Shown here: one piece after another, positions 40,984 through 50,343 of the stretch
Position numbering within the stretch: the first letter of the stretch is position 1
Layout of the letters: each line of letters starts with the position of its first letter
Origin: Microbulbifer flavimaris
Lineage (GTDB): Bacteria; Pseudomonadota; Gammaproteobacteria; Pseudomonadales; Cellvibrionaceae
Direction of reading: 5' to 3'
NCBI RefSeq assembly: GCF_001641755.2
Contig: NZ_LRFG02000004.1
Location: 186,001-250,000 of the forward strand
DNA length: 64,000 nucleotides
Notes under the pieces: generated by a model
Databases searched by the model: none
The model's input: the letters and a program-made list of their open reading frames with translations, nothing else
Told to the model about the DNA's origin: nothing
Translations under genes and position numbers: made by a program

Positions 40984-43900
40984 ATGATTCCAGCACTGCG
41001 TGAAGTCGATCCGGTTCAGGCCCTTTACCTGCAGTTCCTGCAGGCGTTGCGCGACGGCGGATTCCGCGGCGACCTGACTCCCAGCTATGCCAGTCGAACG
41101 GTGCTGGCCACCGACAACTCCATTTACCAGGTGTTGCCGCAGGCGGTGGTCTACCCGCGGGATACCCACGACCTCCAACTGCTGGGTGAGCTGGCAGACC
41201 GGGAGGAGTTCCAGCAGGTGGTGCTGTCCCCACGCGGCGGCGGAACCGGCACCAACGGCCAGTCTCTCACCGACGGGCTGGTGGTGGATATTTCCCGGCA
41301 CATGAACCGCATTCTCGAGATCAACGCCGAGGAGCGCTGGGTGCGGGTACAGGCCGGGGTGGTCAAGGACCAACTCAACGCGGCACTAAAGCCCCACGGG
41401 CTGTTCTTCGCTCCGGAGCTCTCCACCAGCAACCGGGCCACCATTGGCGGCATGATCAATACTGACGCCTCTGGCCAGGGTTCCTGTGTTTACGGCAAGA
41501 CCCGCGACCACGTACTGGAACTCGCCACCGTATTGCTCGGCGGCGAGCTGTGGCACTCCACCCCGCTGAGCGACAGTGAACTGGCAGAAGTCGCCGGGCA
41601 GGACGGCCGCGCCGGCCGCGTGCACCGGATCTGTGACGAGATCGCCCGGGACAAAGCCAAACTGATCGAGCAGCGCTTCCCCAAGCTCAACCGCTGCCTG
41701 ACCGGCTACGACCTGGCCCACCTGCGCGAGGGCGAGGGTGACGGAGAGCAGGCGCAATTCAACCTGAATAGCGTCCTCTGCGGCTCCGAGGGCACTCTGG
41801 GCTTTATTGCCGAAGCCAAGCTGAATGTGCTGCCGATCCCCAAGTGCGTGGCGCTGGTCAACCTCAAGTACGACAACTTTCAGGATGCCCTGCGCGACGC
41901 CAATGACCTGATGGAAGCCGGTCCCACGTCCATCGAAACCGTGGACAGCAAGGTATTGCAGCTGGCGATGGAGGACATCGTCTGGCACAGCGTGAGCGAG
42001 TTCTTCCCCGCAGACGACCGGCCGGTGCGCGGCATCAACCTGGTGGAGTACACGGCGGACTCGGAAGAGGCCCTGGAGGAGGCGCTGCAGCGCTTCACTG
42101 CGCTGATCGACAGCGTGATCGGCCACCCGGGCAAGAGCTTTGGCTACTCCATCGCCCGCGGGCACGGTGAGGTCAACCGCATCTGGGCCATGCGCAAACG
42201 GGCCGTGGGCCTGCTCGGCAATGCCGAGGGAGAGAAGCGCCCCATACCGTTCGTCGAAGACACCTGCGTGCCACCGGAACACCTGGCGGACTTTATCGCC
42301 GAGTTCCGCGGCGTACTGGATGAAGCCGGCCTGGCCTACGGTATGTTCGGCCACGTCGACGCGGGCGTATTGCACGTGCGCCCGGCCATCGACATGAAGG
42401 ATCCTGAACAGGCGGCCATGATCCGCCCCATTACCGATAAGGTGGTGGCGCTGACACAAAAATACAAAGGACTGCTGTGGGGCGAGCACGGCAAGGGTGT
42501 GCGCTCGGAGTACGCACCGGAATTCTTCGGCGAACTGTATCCGGAACTGCAGAAAGTCAAAGCGGCTTTTGACCCCCGCAACCAGCTCAACCCCGGCAAG
42601 ATTGCCACCCCCAGCCGCGCCTCCGGGCTGCTGAAAATCGACGAGGTCCCCACCCGCGGCGAGCAGGACCGACAGATTCCGGTACAGGTCTGGGACGGCT
42701 ACAGCGAGGGCGTGCACTGCAACGGCAATGGCGCCTGCTTCAACTGGGATCCGGACTCAGCCATGTGCCCCTCCTATAAGGCCACGCGGGAGCGGATACA
42801 CTCCCCCAAGGGCCGTGCCTCACTGATGCGCGAGTGGCTGCGCCTGCTCAGCGCGCGGGGCGTGGACGCGGTGGAAACCAGCCAGAAATTCCGCGAGCGC
42901 TCCTTCTTTGTGGGCTTGCCGGGGCGTATCAAGAATTCCCTGGCCAAAGCCCGTGGCGAGTACGATTTCAACCACGAAGTAAACGAGGCCATGCAGGGCT
43001 GCCTGGGCTGCAAATCCTGCGTTGGCCAGTGCCCCATCAAGGTGGACGTTCCGGAGTTTCGCGCCAAGTTCCTGGAGCTCTATTACAGCCGCTACCTGCG
43101 ACCGCTGAAGGACTATTTCGTCGGTGCGCTCGAATTCGTGATGCCGCACCTCTCGCGGGCGCCCCAGCTGTATAACTGGCCCTTGAAGTTCGCGCCGGTG
43201 CGCTGGCTGCTGGAGCGCGGCCTCGGTCTCGCCGATAGTCCCGACCTGTCGCGCAAGACCCTGCGCGATGAAATGGAAGAGCTGGGCGTACCCCTGGCCC
43301 GACCCGCATGCCTGGCAGCGCTGGGGCCGGAGCAGCGCAGCCGCGCAGTCATCATTGTGCAGGATGCGTTCACCAGTTATTTCGACGCCCAGGTGGTGGC
43401 AGATGCGTTGCGCCTGCTGAAACAGCTGGACTTTTACCCGCTGGTGGCGCCGTTTCGCGCCAACGGCAAACCCCTGCATGTGCACGGTTTCCTCGGCCCG
43501 TTCCGCCGCGTCGCCCAGTCCAACAGCGAAATGCTGCAGGAACTGTCCAGCAGCGGCATCCCGCTGGTGGGAATCGATCCCTCCATGACGCTCACCTACC
43601 GCTCGGAGTACCGCAAGGTGCTCGGTGAGGGAGCTCCCTCCGTACAATTGCTACAGGAGTGGCTGGCAAGCCAGCGGGAGCACCTGGAGCGGCAGCAGCC
43701 GCGACTCCGGGCCGGCAGCTTCCGCCTGCTGCCCCATTGCAGCGAACAGACGAACGCCGCCGCTTCCCTGAAGGATTGGCGCGCGATCTTCGAGGCGCTG
43801 GGGCTGGAACTGCACACCGAAGCGCTCGGCTGTTGCGGCATGGCTGGCACCTATGGTCACGAAACCGCCAACAAAGAGACCTCCCGCACCATCTTCCAGC

Positions 43901-44055
43901 AGTCCTGGGCGCCGCGTCTTAACGGCGACAACCAGTCAACCCTGGCCAGTGGCTACTCGTGCCGCTGCCAGAGTAAGCGCTTCGCGGGTGTGACCCTGCG
44001 CCATCCGCTGCAGGGATTGCTGGCACAAATGTCCGATTCGCGGTTTACTGAGTGA
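40984..44055 (+). CDS. FAD- and Fe-S-containing dehydrogenase, YdiJ type
   Basis: A 1023-aa D-2-hydroxyacid dehydrogenase-like enzyme. N-terminal FAD-binding domain of the PCMH/VAO fold (SPRGGGTGTNGQSL at 82-95), FAD-oxidase C domain (about 300-560, ending NPGKIATPSR), then a ferredoxin-like region with GCLGCKSCVGQCPIKVD (near 670) and an earlier CNGNGACFNW, and a CCG domain (LGCCGMAGTYGHE near 945). E. coli YdiJ has been described as a D-2-hydroxyglutarate dehydrogenase (recalled). Start at 40984 with GGA at seven bases. It is divergent from the rudS operon and its promoter may share the TGTACA region. Confidence 0.85.
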   Translation: MIPALREVDPVQALYLQFLQALRDGGFRGDLTPSYASRTVLATDNSIYQVLPQAVVYPRDTHDLQLLGELADREEFQQVVLSPRGGGTGTNGQSLTDGLVVDISRHMNRILEINAEERWVRVQAGVVKDQLNAALKPHGLFFAPELSTSNRATIGGMINTDASGQGSCVYGKTRDHVLELATVLLGGELWHSTPLSDSELAEVAGQDGRAGRVHRICDEIARDKAKLIEQRFPKLNRCLTGYDLAHLREGEGDGEQAQFNLNSVLCGSEGTLGFIAEAKLNVLPIPKCVALVNLKYDNFQDALRDANDLMEAGPTSIETVDSKVLQLAMEDIVWHSVSEFFPADDRPVRGINLVEYTADSEEALEEALQRFTALIDSVIGHPGKSFGYSIARGHGEVNRIWAMRKRAVGLLGNAEGEKRPIPFVEDTCVPPEHLADFIAEFRGVLDEAGLAYGMFGHVDAGVLHVRPAIDMKDPEQAAMIRPITDKVVALTQKYKGLLWGEHGKGVRSEYAPEFFGELYPELQKVKAAFDPRNQLNPGKIATPSRASGLLKIDEVPTRGEQDRQIPVQVWDGYSEGVHCNGNGACFNWDPDSAMCPSYKATRERIHSPKGRASLMREWLRLLSARGVDAVETSQKFRERSFFVGLPGRIKNSLAKARGEYDFNHEVNEAMQGCLGCKSCVGQCPIKVDVPEFRAKFLELYYSRYLRPLKDYFVGALEFVMPHLSRAPQLYNWPLKFAPVRWLLERGLGLADSPDLSRKTLRDEMEELGVPLARPACLAALGPEQRSRAVIIVQDAFTSYFDAQVVADALRLLKQLDFYPLVAPFRANGKPLHVHGFLGPFRRVAQSNSEMLQELSSSGIPLVGIDPSMTLTYRSEYRKVLGEGAPSVQLLQEWLASQREHLERQQPRLRAGSFRLLPHCSEQTNAAASLKDWRAIFEALGLELHTEALGCCGMAGTYGHETANKETSRTIFQQSWAPRLNGDNQSTLASGYSCRCQSKRFAGVTLRHPLQGLLAQMSDSRFTE

Positions 44056-44115
44056 TATGTGATCAGGGCGCGAGGGAAGCGCGCCCCAGTGAAACCCGGT
44101 ACCGTGTTGATAGCC

Positions 44116-44802
44116 ATGTCGAATCTCCTCAACCGCCAGCTCCTCAAGCAGTTAGTAGTCTGCGTCGCCCTGCTGGCCCCCGCGGCTGACGCGACCGAAT
44201 CCGCCCCGGACCTGGTGGCAGAGGCCGAGGCCCTGGCACAGGAAGGCGACTACGATGCCGCCCTGCCCCTCTACGAGCAGGCAATTGCCGAGCTGGAGGA
44301 GGAGCCGCGCGCCCAGCACAACCTGCGCTACCGCTATGGCATCATTCTCAGCGCCCTCGGCGGCGCGCTGCGTCCGGACCTCTACCCCCTGGCAAGGGCC
44401 CAGTTCGAATCGGTGCTGGATTTCCTCGACAGTGGGGCGTCGCTACCCCACTCCCCCGCCCGCGTACGCTCCGCGCTCGCACACACCTACCACCAGCAGG
44501 CCGCCACGGCGGAAGCTGGCAAGCAGGTGGACCTGCTGCGCAACGCCTATTTCCTCTATAAGGGCGCCGTGCCTGAGCTCGCAACCCAGAGAGAGTGGCA
44601 CAACCTCGCTATCACCTATTTCAACCTGGGACAGGTGTGCGAGTGGCAGGGCAATCTGGTGGAGGCCGTGGACTGGCTGGAAAAGGCAGTCGAACTGGAT
44701 ATGGAGCACGGGTTTGCCGACCTGGAAGAGGATCGCGCCTACCTGCTGGCTTTGCGCGAGCAGCTGAACCCGCCTGCCCAGGCCACCACCACCGCTCTCT
44801 GA
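44116..44802 (+). CDS. Secreted tetratricopeptide-repeat protein
   Basis: A 228-aa protein with a signal peptide (about residues 1-28, LLKQLVVCVALLAPAADAT) and TPR-like helices: DLVAEAEALAQEGDYDAALP with YEQAIAELE, then YPLARAQFESVLDFLD and a C-terminal unit YFNLGQVCEWQGNLVEAVDW with LEKAVELD. TPRs mediate protein-protein contacts; no partner is visible. Starts: ATG at 44116 is chosen for the signal peptide, although its Shine-Dalgarno is weak; a GTG at 44059 would extend it. It follows the dehydrogenase gene on the same strand after 60 bp. Confidence 0.68.
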   Translation: MSNLLNRQLLKQLVVCVALLAPAADATESAPDLVAEAEALAQEGDYDAALPLYEQAIAELEEEPRAQHNLRYRYGIILSALGGALRPDLYPLARAQFESVLDFLDSGASLPHSPARVRSALAHTYHQQAATAEAGKQVDLLRNAYFLYKGAVPELATQREWHNLAITYFNLGQVCEWQGNLVEAVDWLEKAVELDMEHGFADLEEDRAYLLALREQLNPPAQATTTAL

Positions 44803-45341
44803 CCTGCCGCAAACGTCGCCAAGACAACGCTGCCAACTATTGGTGACAGCGCTGACATCGACCTATCTCCCCTGAAAGCTCGGATTCCATCGCCAGTCAC
44901 CTGACTTTTGACAGGGTTTGACCAAACGGTCGCAAATAGTTGGGGGAGAATTTTTTACTTTCAAAGGCAGGGTTAGAAACCGAATTTCCGATCCTGACCC
45001 ATTCCTGATTAGAAAGACATCGCTGTCATTACTGTTTGTTGGTGGTGGATTCCATTGCTCAAATGACCAACACACACTGATCATTTATTAATCAATCGCG
45101 CATTTGAAAGAATGCTATTCCCACAGGAGCGGAAACACAGGGATGGATTGCCATTCTACCGCTCGAAAACGCCCTCCCGTACGGCCCGGAGATCATTGCA
45201 CAGAAAATATTTGATAACCCGGGGCTGACCCGTAATATAGCCACCACTGTTCAAATATTGATCAGTTATTTCCAAAAGTACTTGGAAGCTTCGCAAGCAC
45301 CTCTTGGCTTGTGACCGTTTGAATCTCGGAGGTATCGGGAC
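44803..45341. other. 539-bp intergenic region, AT-richer than surroundings
   Basis: No convincing gene on either strand. Being AT-richer and just upstream of a well-formed Shine-Dalgarno, the right part probably contains the promoter and a long leader for the gene at 45342. Confidence 0.45.
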
Positions 45342-45746
45342 ATGATGAAACAGACTCTGCGCAATTGGGTATTTTTTGTAACTGCCGTTCTGGCGGGTTC
45401 CTTCAGCCTCAGCGCGTCTGCAGCAATCGAAAAGACCATGACTGTTGATGCGACTGCATACAACTCTGTGCCCGGCCAGACCGATGACGATCCCTGGGTA
45501 GCAGCGTGGAACAACCGTCTGCGTCCGGGTGACAAGATCATCGCAGTGTCCCGCGACCTGGAAAAGCACGGCCTGACCAACGGCGCCAAGGTAAAAATTG
45601 AAGGTCTGCCCGGTACCTACACCGTGCGTGACCGTATGAACAAGCGCTTCACCAACCGCATCGACGTGTGGATGGAAAAAGACATCAAGAAAGCCCGCCA
45701 GTGGGGTAAGAAGAAGCTGAAGATCGTCTTCAAGCCGGTCAAGTAA
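45342..45746 (+). CDS. Secreted 3D-domain protein (MltA C-terminal-like)
   Basis: A 134-aa exported protein: signal peptide residues 1-28 (ending LSASAAI), then a small 3D domain named for three aspartates: MTVDATAYNS, VRDRMNKRFTNRIDVWM. The family is found at the end of MltA lytic transglycosylases and in RlpA/YuiC-like cell-wall enzymes. The whole protein is one domain plus a basic C-terminal tail (KKARQWGKKKLKIVF). It has a strong GGAGGT at eight bases and a terminator just downstream, suggesting a highly expressed monocistronic gene. Cell-wall binding or cleavage is plausible but not shown. Confidence 0.8.
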   Translation: MMKQTLRNWVFFVTAVLAGSFSLSASAAIEKTMTVDATAYNSVPGQTDDDPWVAAWNNRLRPGDKIIAVSRDLEKHGLTNGAKVKIEGLPGTYTVRDRMNKRFTNRIDVWMEKDIKKARQWGKKKLKIVFKPVK

Positions 45747-45808
45747 TCGCTGAACTAGCGACGATAGAGAGAACAATCCTAAAAACCGCGGCTAACCGCG
45801 GCCTGAAC

Positions 45809-45834
45809 GCCCCGCCTCCGAGCGGGGCTTTTTT
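45809..45834 (+). terminator. Intrinsic terminator of the 3D-domain gene
   Basis: GCCCCGC, six-base loop, GCGGGGC, then six T. A second stem (CCGCGG-CTAA-CCGCGG) lies just upstream at 45786-45801. Confidence 0.9.
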
Positions 45835-45877
45835 ATGGCCGCCGGACACTGCCCAGCCCAATCCAACCCCGCCAGTC

Positions 45878-46435
45878 TCAGGGCTCGATCTCCGCCTCAA
45901 TGCCAGGCAACTCCCGGCACTCGCTGTGCCCCAGGTGAAAGAGCTCCGGCCGGTACTGCTTGCTGTAGCGGTGCTCCAATCCCTGCTCGCCAAAAAGAAT
46001 CAGGTAGGTATCGTGATTCCAGCCAACGGGGCCGCGGTATTCACTGAGCCATAACAATGCGGCCTGCCCCTCATAACAGCGGCCGTAGAAGAAGCGGGTC
46101 TTCTCCACCAGCGCCTTGCTCTGGTAATCGCGATAGTTGCCCGGGTAGGTATAACGGGCCGCAGCCTGGGAAATCCGCTCGACAAAACCATTGCGAGGCA
46201 CAATCTTGCGAACGTAGAGCGCCGTATTCTCATCGCAGCCGATGCAATGACGACCAGCGATGATGGCAAAGCCCCGCAGTTCCGCCAGCAGCCGGGCCTC
46301 AGCCAGCCCCGTTTCCAGAACCCTCTGGTCGGACAGGGTCACCGGTACTGCGTGCAACGGCCGCAATGGCAGTAACGCGAGTAAGCCGACCGATAGTAAT
46401 AACAGTAAGGGGGAAGAAATACGGGATAGAGTCAT
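45878..46435 (-). CDS. Secreted protein of unknown function
   Basis: A 185-aa protein with a signal peptide (about residues 1-29, LLLLLSVGLLALLPLRPLHA). The mature part contains FAIIAGRHCIGCDENTALYV with a C-x-x-C pair, AARYTYPGNYRDYQS, and a later CYEGQ and HSECREL. I do not recognise a family; the cysteines could form disulfides or bind a metal. The ATG at 46435 is chosen for the signal peptide; its Shine-Dalgarno is weak. It is convergent with the 3D-domain gene. Confidence 0.55.
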   Translation of the reverse strand: MTLSRISSPLLLLLSVGLLALLPLRPLHAVPVTLSDQRVLETGLAEARLLAELRGFAIIAGRHCIGCDENTALYVRKIVPRNGFVERISQAAARYTYPGNYRDYQSKALVEKTRFFYGRCYEGQAALLWLSEYRGPVGWNHDTYLILFGEQGLEHRYSKQYRPELFHLGHSECRELPGIEAEIEP

Positions 46436-46863
46436 GGATCGCGGAACCGCTCGCTGCTGCCAATTGGTACCCCCGAAAACACAAGCTCCTGGTGTTTCCG
46501 GGGGCACCGCGATTGGGTCGTGTGCTGTCACACTGTCGCGATTCCCTTCACTCTTTAACGATAGCAGTCTTCAGCAATGGTGCTTCAGGTTCACCACAAC
46601 TCCCCGCTCCGAGTGGTCACCGCGCGCAAGGATACCGGCACAGGCGCAAGAGAGGCACTGCGGGAATGCTGGTTTAGGGGGTTGGACAAACTCACGGGGG
46701 ATAGGCAATGGGTCAGCCCGCGGAATGCAGGGCAATCCAAGTTACGGGGAAATCGAAGTTGCCGGGAAAGGACGACTGGAAAAACCCGTCGTCCCCGCAC
46801 AGGGAGTGGCAAGCAGAGGAGAGGCGGCGCCTCTCTTCATGCCCTCATGTCCCCATGGAATGA
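46436..46863. other. 428-bp intergenic region, no gene seen
   Basis: Several short frames occur but none with a credible start or product. A 7-bp hairpin (46770-46794, GGACGAC/GTCGTCC) may end transcription of the gene to the right. Confidence 0.4.
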
Positions 46864-47121
46864 TCAGGTCTCGTCCTCTTCCTCCACCGGACCGACAAAG
46901 GTCTCGATCCCCTCGTCGCGAAGCGCTTCCAGGGCCTCTTCCAATGCGTCTTCCTCGGTGTCGAATGGGTCTTCCCACACCGTGGAGTTATCGTCCTCAT
47001 CGATGATTTCGAGCAGCCAACTGCCGTCGCCATCCTCGTAAATATCGATTTGAACCGTATGGTCGCCTTCCCGGTAAGACCGGCTCAGGGGAGACTCTTT
47101 GGGAACGAACTCTTCTTCCAT
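46864..47121 (-). CDS. Small acidic protein, unknown function
   Basis: An 85-aa protein, very acidic (pI low, many Asp/Glu), with VQIDIYEDGDGSWLLEIIDE followed by WEDPFDTEEDALEEALEAL and ending in EEEDET. The pattern beta-strand, beta-strand, long amphipathic helix recalls small conserved hypothetical proteins of gammaproteobacteria, but no function is known to me. The ATG follows GAGG at seven bases. It is divergent from trhO. Confidence 0.7.
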   Translation of the reverse strand: MEEEFVPKESPLSRSYREGDHTVQIDIYEDGDGSWLLEIIDEDDNSTVWEDPFDTEEDALEEALEALRDEGIETFVGPVEEEDET

Positions 47122-47333
47122 GGAAACAGCCTCGCTGTGGGCAGGTGGGGCAAACGTAAAAGTCGCGCCACTTTGACAACTTGCGGCCCACTGGTCAATA
47201 ACAAGTCACTGCCCAATAAATGTACGACAAATCCGCTCGGGTGGGATAAAATGCGCGGCGATTTTCACCCCCGGCTCGCAGCCGGGGATTCCGTTGCTCC
47301 GGATTTACGCTCCGGCCCGCAAGAGGTAAAACC

Positions 47334-48332
47334 ATGAAACCAGTCGTAGTCTGTGCGCTGTACAAGTTCATCTCCCTGGACGACTTTGAATCCCTGCGCG
47401 AACCCCTCCTGAACGTCATGCTCGAGAACCAGGTCCGCGGCACCCTGCTGCTGGCCAAAGAGGGCATCAACGGTACCGTCGCCGGCTCCCGAGAGGGCAT
47501 CGACGCGCTGCTCGCCCACCTGCAATCCGACCCGCGCCTGGCGGAACTGGATTACAAGGAATCGTTTACCGGGGAAATGCCCTTCCTGCGCAGCAAGGTG
47601 AAGCTCAAGCGCGAGATCGTCACCATGGGTGTCGAGGGCATCGACCCCCGCCGCACCGTTGGCACCTATGTAAAGCCACAGGACTGGAACGCACTGATCA
47701 GCGATCCGGAAGTGCTGCTGATCGATACCCGTAACGATTACGAGTTTCAGGTCGGCACCTTCGAAAATGCCATCAATCCCAAGACCGAATCTTTCCGCGA
47801 GTTCCCCGACTACGTGAAGGAGCACCTGGACCCCGAAAAACACAAGAAAGTGGCCATGTTCTGTACCGGCGGCATCCGCTGTGAGAAGTCCACCGCGTTT
47901 CTGAAAGAGCAGGGGTTCGACGAGGTGTACCACCTGCAGGGCGGCATCCTGAAATACCTGGAGGACGTGCCCAAGGAAGAGACCCTGTGGAACGGGGAGT
48001 GCTTCGTCTTTGACGAACGGGTGACCGTGAACCACGACCTGGAGCGAGGCAATTACCAGCAGTGCAACGCCTGCCGCATGCCCGTCACCGAAGAGGAAAT
48101 GCAGTCACCGAAATTCGAGCAGGGGGTGAGCTGCCCGCACTGCTTCGACAAGGTGTCCGAGGCCGATCGCGCCCGCTACCGCGAGCGGGAGAAGCAGATC
48201 CAGCTGGCCAAGCAGCGTGGCGAGCAGCATATCGGCCAGGACGCCCGCGAAATCACCGCCGCCCGCCGCCGCGAGAAGTACGAGCAGCGCCGCCAGCAGG
48301 CCGAAGCCGCACGCGCCGCACAGAAGGCCTGA
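47334..48332 (+). CDS. trhO: tRNA uridine(34) hydroxylase TrhO (YceA, rhodanese family)
   Basis: O2-dependent hydroxylation of U34 in some tRNAs (ho5U). The 332-aa protein has the N-terminal UPF0176/YceA domain ([29 protein letters not shown]), a rhodanese domain (about 120-230) with the catalytic cysteine in [11 protein letters not shown], and a C-terminal zinc-binding region (CNACRMPV with CPHCFD). A charged, Arg/Gln-rich tail follows. Good Shine-Dalgarno AGAGG. It overlaps no neighbour and is convergent with the next gene. Confidence 0.93.
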   Translation: MKPVVVCALYKFISLDDFESLREPLLNVMLENQVRGTLLLAKEGINGTVAGSREGIDALLAHLQSDPRLAELDYKESFTGEMPFLRSKVKLKREIVTMGVEGIDPRRTVGTYVKPQDWNALISDPEVLLIDTRNDYEFQVGTFENAINPKTESFREFPDYVKEHLDPEKHKKVAMFCTGGIRCEKSTAFLKEQGFDEVYHLQGGILKYLEDVPKEETLWNGECFVFDERVTVNHDLERGNYQQCNACRMPVTEEEMQSPKFEQGVSCPHCFDKVSEADRARYREREKQIQLAKQRGEQHIGQDAREITAARRREKYEQRRQQAEAARAAQKA

Positions 48333-48345
48333 ACCTGAGCCCGGG

Positions 48346-48735
48346 TCAGCCGGGCACCAGCCCCACTGCGCGCAGCCAATGGCAGGCAGCCTGCTCGCTG
48401 AAGAACTGGCGGACCAGCAGGCCGCGCTGCTGCGACGCGCGGTCGGTGGCGGCCATGGGATTACCGCAGGCATCGTGCAGCACCGCGATTCGCGCAGTGG
48501 CGAACCCCTTGAGGCCCGACAGCAACTCGGCGATTTGCTGGTTCTCGGCAGGCATGACCCGCACCACCACCCCGCGCGCATCGAGCAGGATGCGCATGGG
48601 TGAAAGATGCCCAAACTTCTCCGCCAGGTAGCGCGAGGTGCACGCCATTTCCGCGAAGGTCACCTCACTGGTAGGCGTGAGGCGCAGGATGCGCCCGGGC
48701 ATCTGGACCCTGACCTGTGTATTTGCCGGTCCCAT
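48346..48735 (-). CDS. Small cytoplasmic protein of unknown function
   Basis: A 129-aa protein with no signal peptide or membrane segment. The alternating pattern (MRILLDARGVVVRVMPAENQ, LSGLKGFATARIAVLHD) gives a beta-alpha arrangement reminiscent of STAS/SpoIIAA-like folds, as in small stress-related proteins, but the resemblance is only by eye. The ATG at 48735 has AGGAGG five bases upstream. Convergent with trhO; GCCCGG-GTCAG-CCGGGC hairpin overlaps both ends. Confidence 0.6.
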   Translation of the reverse strand: MGPANTQVRVQMPGRILRLTPTSEVTFAEMACTSRYLAEKFGHLSPMRILLDARGVVVRVMPAENQQIAELLSGLKGFATARIAVLHDACGNPMAATDRASQQRGLLVRQFFSEQAACHWLRAVGLVPG

Positions 48736-49354
48736 ACCGACCTCCTGCCTGATTTCGACACTGCAAAGCACCGCATGGCACCTGCTGGTTCCACCAAGTT
48801 ATGACACTTGTATGACGGAAGGATGACAGCCGCCCCCCGGCCCGGCTCAACGTCCGGCTCACTCGTCTCGCCCACCTCTCACCCACCTCTCACCCACCTC
48901 TCACCAGCCGCTGCCAGAAATAGGGGCAGCGGTAACGGGAGGCAAAGCCGACCCGCCAACAAGCGCAAGTTTCCCCCCGCTGCAACAATCCCAGACGCCG
49001 CCAGACTTCGCCGCATCTGGCATAGAAATCATCGGCGGCGCCCCACTGCAGGTGGATGTTGTCATTCATTTCTACGTGTATCCCGTTTCATTGCTGCCAG
49101 CCCGGTCCCACCTGCGCCGCGACAACTTTTGCCGGTAACACGATGGTGATAACGTCACATCAGGATCCATAAGCAAATAATTTTAATTAAGCGATCCATG
49201 TCCCAGCCCCCCGGTTCCGCTCTCTCGCCGGACGACCACTGTCAGGAAGCAGCCGCTTTTAGTTGAGCAAAAACCAGTGAAAGCCTCTTGGGCCATCCCT
49301 CCGCCGCAAACTCGTGACGGAGAGATTCCCAGTCCCGCTTGAATGGAGATGACC
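48736..49354. other. 619-bp intergenic region with a short tandem repeat
   Basis: No gene is seen; the 113-codon plus frame at 48808 is low-complexity and unlikely to be coding. Contains three tandem 11-bp repeats at 48871-48903. The right end (49140-49200) is AT-rich and may carry the promoter of the next gene. Confidence 0.45.
48871..48903. repeat. Three perfect 11-bp tandem repeats
   Basis: CCCACCTCTCA repeated three times head to tail. Possible slippage site; no function known. Confidence 0.85.
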
Positions 49355-50266
49355 ATGCAAATGATACGAAGCACCTTTTCGGCCCTGCTCGTTAGCCTGA
49401 TATTAACGCCACTGAATAGCTCGGCCGCCGAGCCAGACAGGAACGAGCCACAAGCCATCGATATCGTCACCCGCGAATACACCATTGAGGGGCCAGAAAA
49501 GCTCGACCTTGGCTGGCACCGCTTCCGCTTTCGCAATCTTGGGGGGCAGGCGCATTTCGTGGCGTTTTATAAACTGGTGGAGGGCAAAACCATTGAAGAT
49601 CAGCTCAGGGAGGTCGTGCCAGTATTCGACCCACTGATGGAGGGCCTGCGCAGTGGTGAGCTGACCAAGGCGGACATAGGCCCGTTCCTGCAGGAACATA
49701 TGCCCGCGTGGGGCATGCAGATGACCTGGGCGGGTGGCCCGGGCCTGATGGCTCCCGGTAAGATTTCCTATGCCACCATCGAGCTCACGGAGCCGGGTAT
49801 CTACCTGATGGAGTGCTACGTGAAGGCGCCGGACGGCCAGTGGCATACCTCCATGGGCATGCTGCAGCAGGTGGAAGTGACCAGTGAGAGGGGCGGAATC
49901 CCCGAGCCCAAAGCGGACAGCGAGGTGTCCGTGCGCAACGCGGGCATCGAGGCCCCGACCAGGCTACCCGCCGGCCCGCAAACCATCCGCGTCAATTTTC
50001 TCGAGAATCCGCCCGGCCCCGTGCCCTTTGACCTGCACCTGGCCAGACTGGATAGTGACACGGATCTCGACAAGGTCGCCCACTGGATGGACTGGAGCAA
50101 TGTCGGCGGACTGCGGGCACCAGCACCAGTCGAGTTCGTCGGCGGCATGGAACAGCTCCCCGCCGGCAACCACGGCTACGTCACTGTCGACCTGAAGCCG
50201 GGGCGCTACCTGTGGATCTCGAAGAGTAATGCCGGCGAGATGAATTCGACATTTGAGGTCGAGTAG
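49355..50266 (+). CDS. Periplasmic protein with one cupredoxin-like and one degenerate domain
   Basis: A 303-aa exported protein (signal peptide about residues 1-24). Two similar beta domains: the first (about 35-175) ends LMECYVKAPDGQWHTSMGM, where Cys, His and Met sit as in a type 1 copper site, with an upstream His in GGQAHFVAFYK; the second (about 190-303) ends YLWISKSNAGEMNS, matching in position but without Cys/His. Copper binding is an inference; the Cys-to-His spacing (nine residues) is longer than usual. ATG at 49355 follows GGAG at six bases. No partner gene is obvious nearby. Confidence 0.6.
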   Translation: MQMIRSTFSALLVSLILTPLNSSAAEPDRNEPQAIDIVTREYTIEGPEKLDLGWHRFRFRNLGGQAHFVAFYKLVEGKTIEDQLREVVPVFDPLMEGLRSGELTKADIGPFLQEHMPAWGMQMTWAGGPGLMAPGKISYATIELTEPGIYLMECYVKAPDGQWHTSMGMLQQVEVTSERGGIPEPKADSEVSVRNAGIEAPTRLPAGPQTIRVNFLENPPGPVPFDLHLARLDSDTDLDKVAHWMDWSNVGGLRAPAPVEFVGGMEQLPAGNHGYVTVDLKPGRYLWISKSNAGEMNSTFEVE

Positions 50267-50343
50267 CCGTATAACCCCGACATTTCAGGACACCGGTGGC
50301 TGCCGCGCCGGTGTCTTCGGCTGCTACGCCGGCGCGACTCCAA

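Noticed and set aside
41386-42717. 443-codon minus-strand open frame
   Set aside because: Antisense to the YdiJ-type dehydrogenase; repetitive His/Ala/Val translation typical of a shadow.
48808-49149. 113-codon plus-strand open frame
   Set aside because: Pro/Ser/Arg-rich, spans tandem repeats and has no ribosome-binding site.
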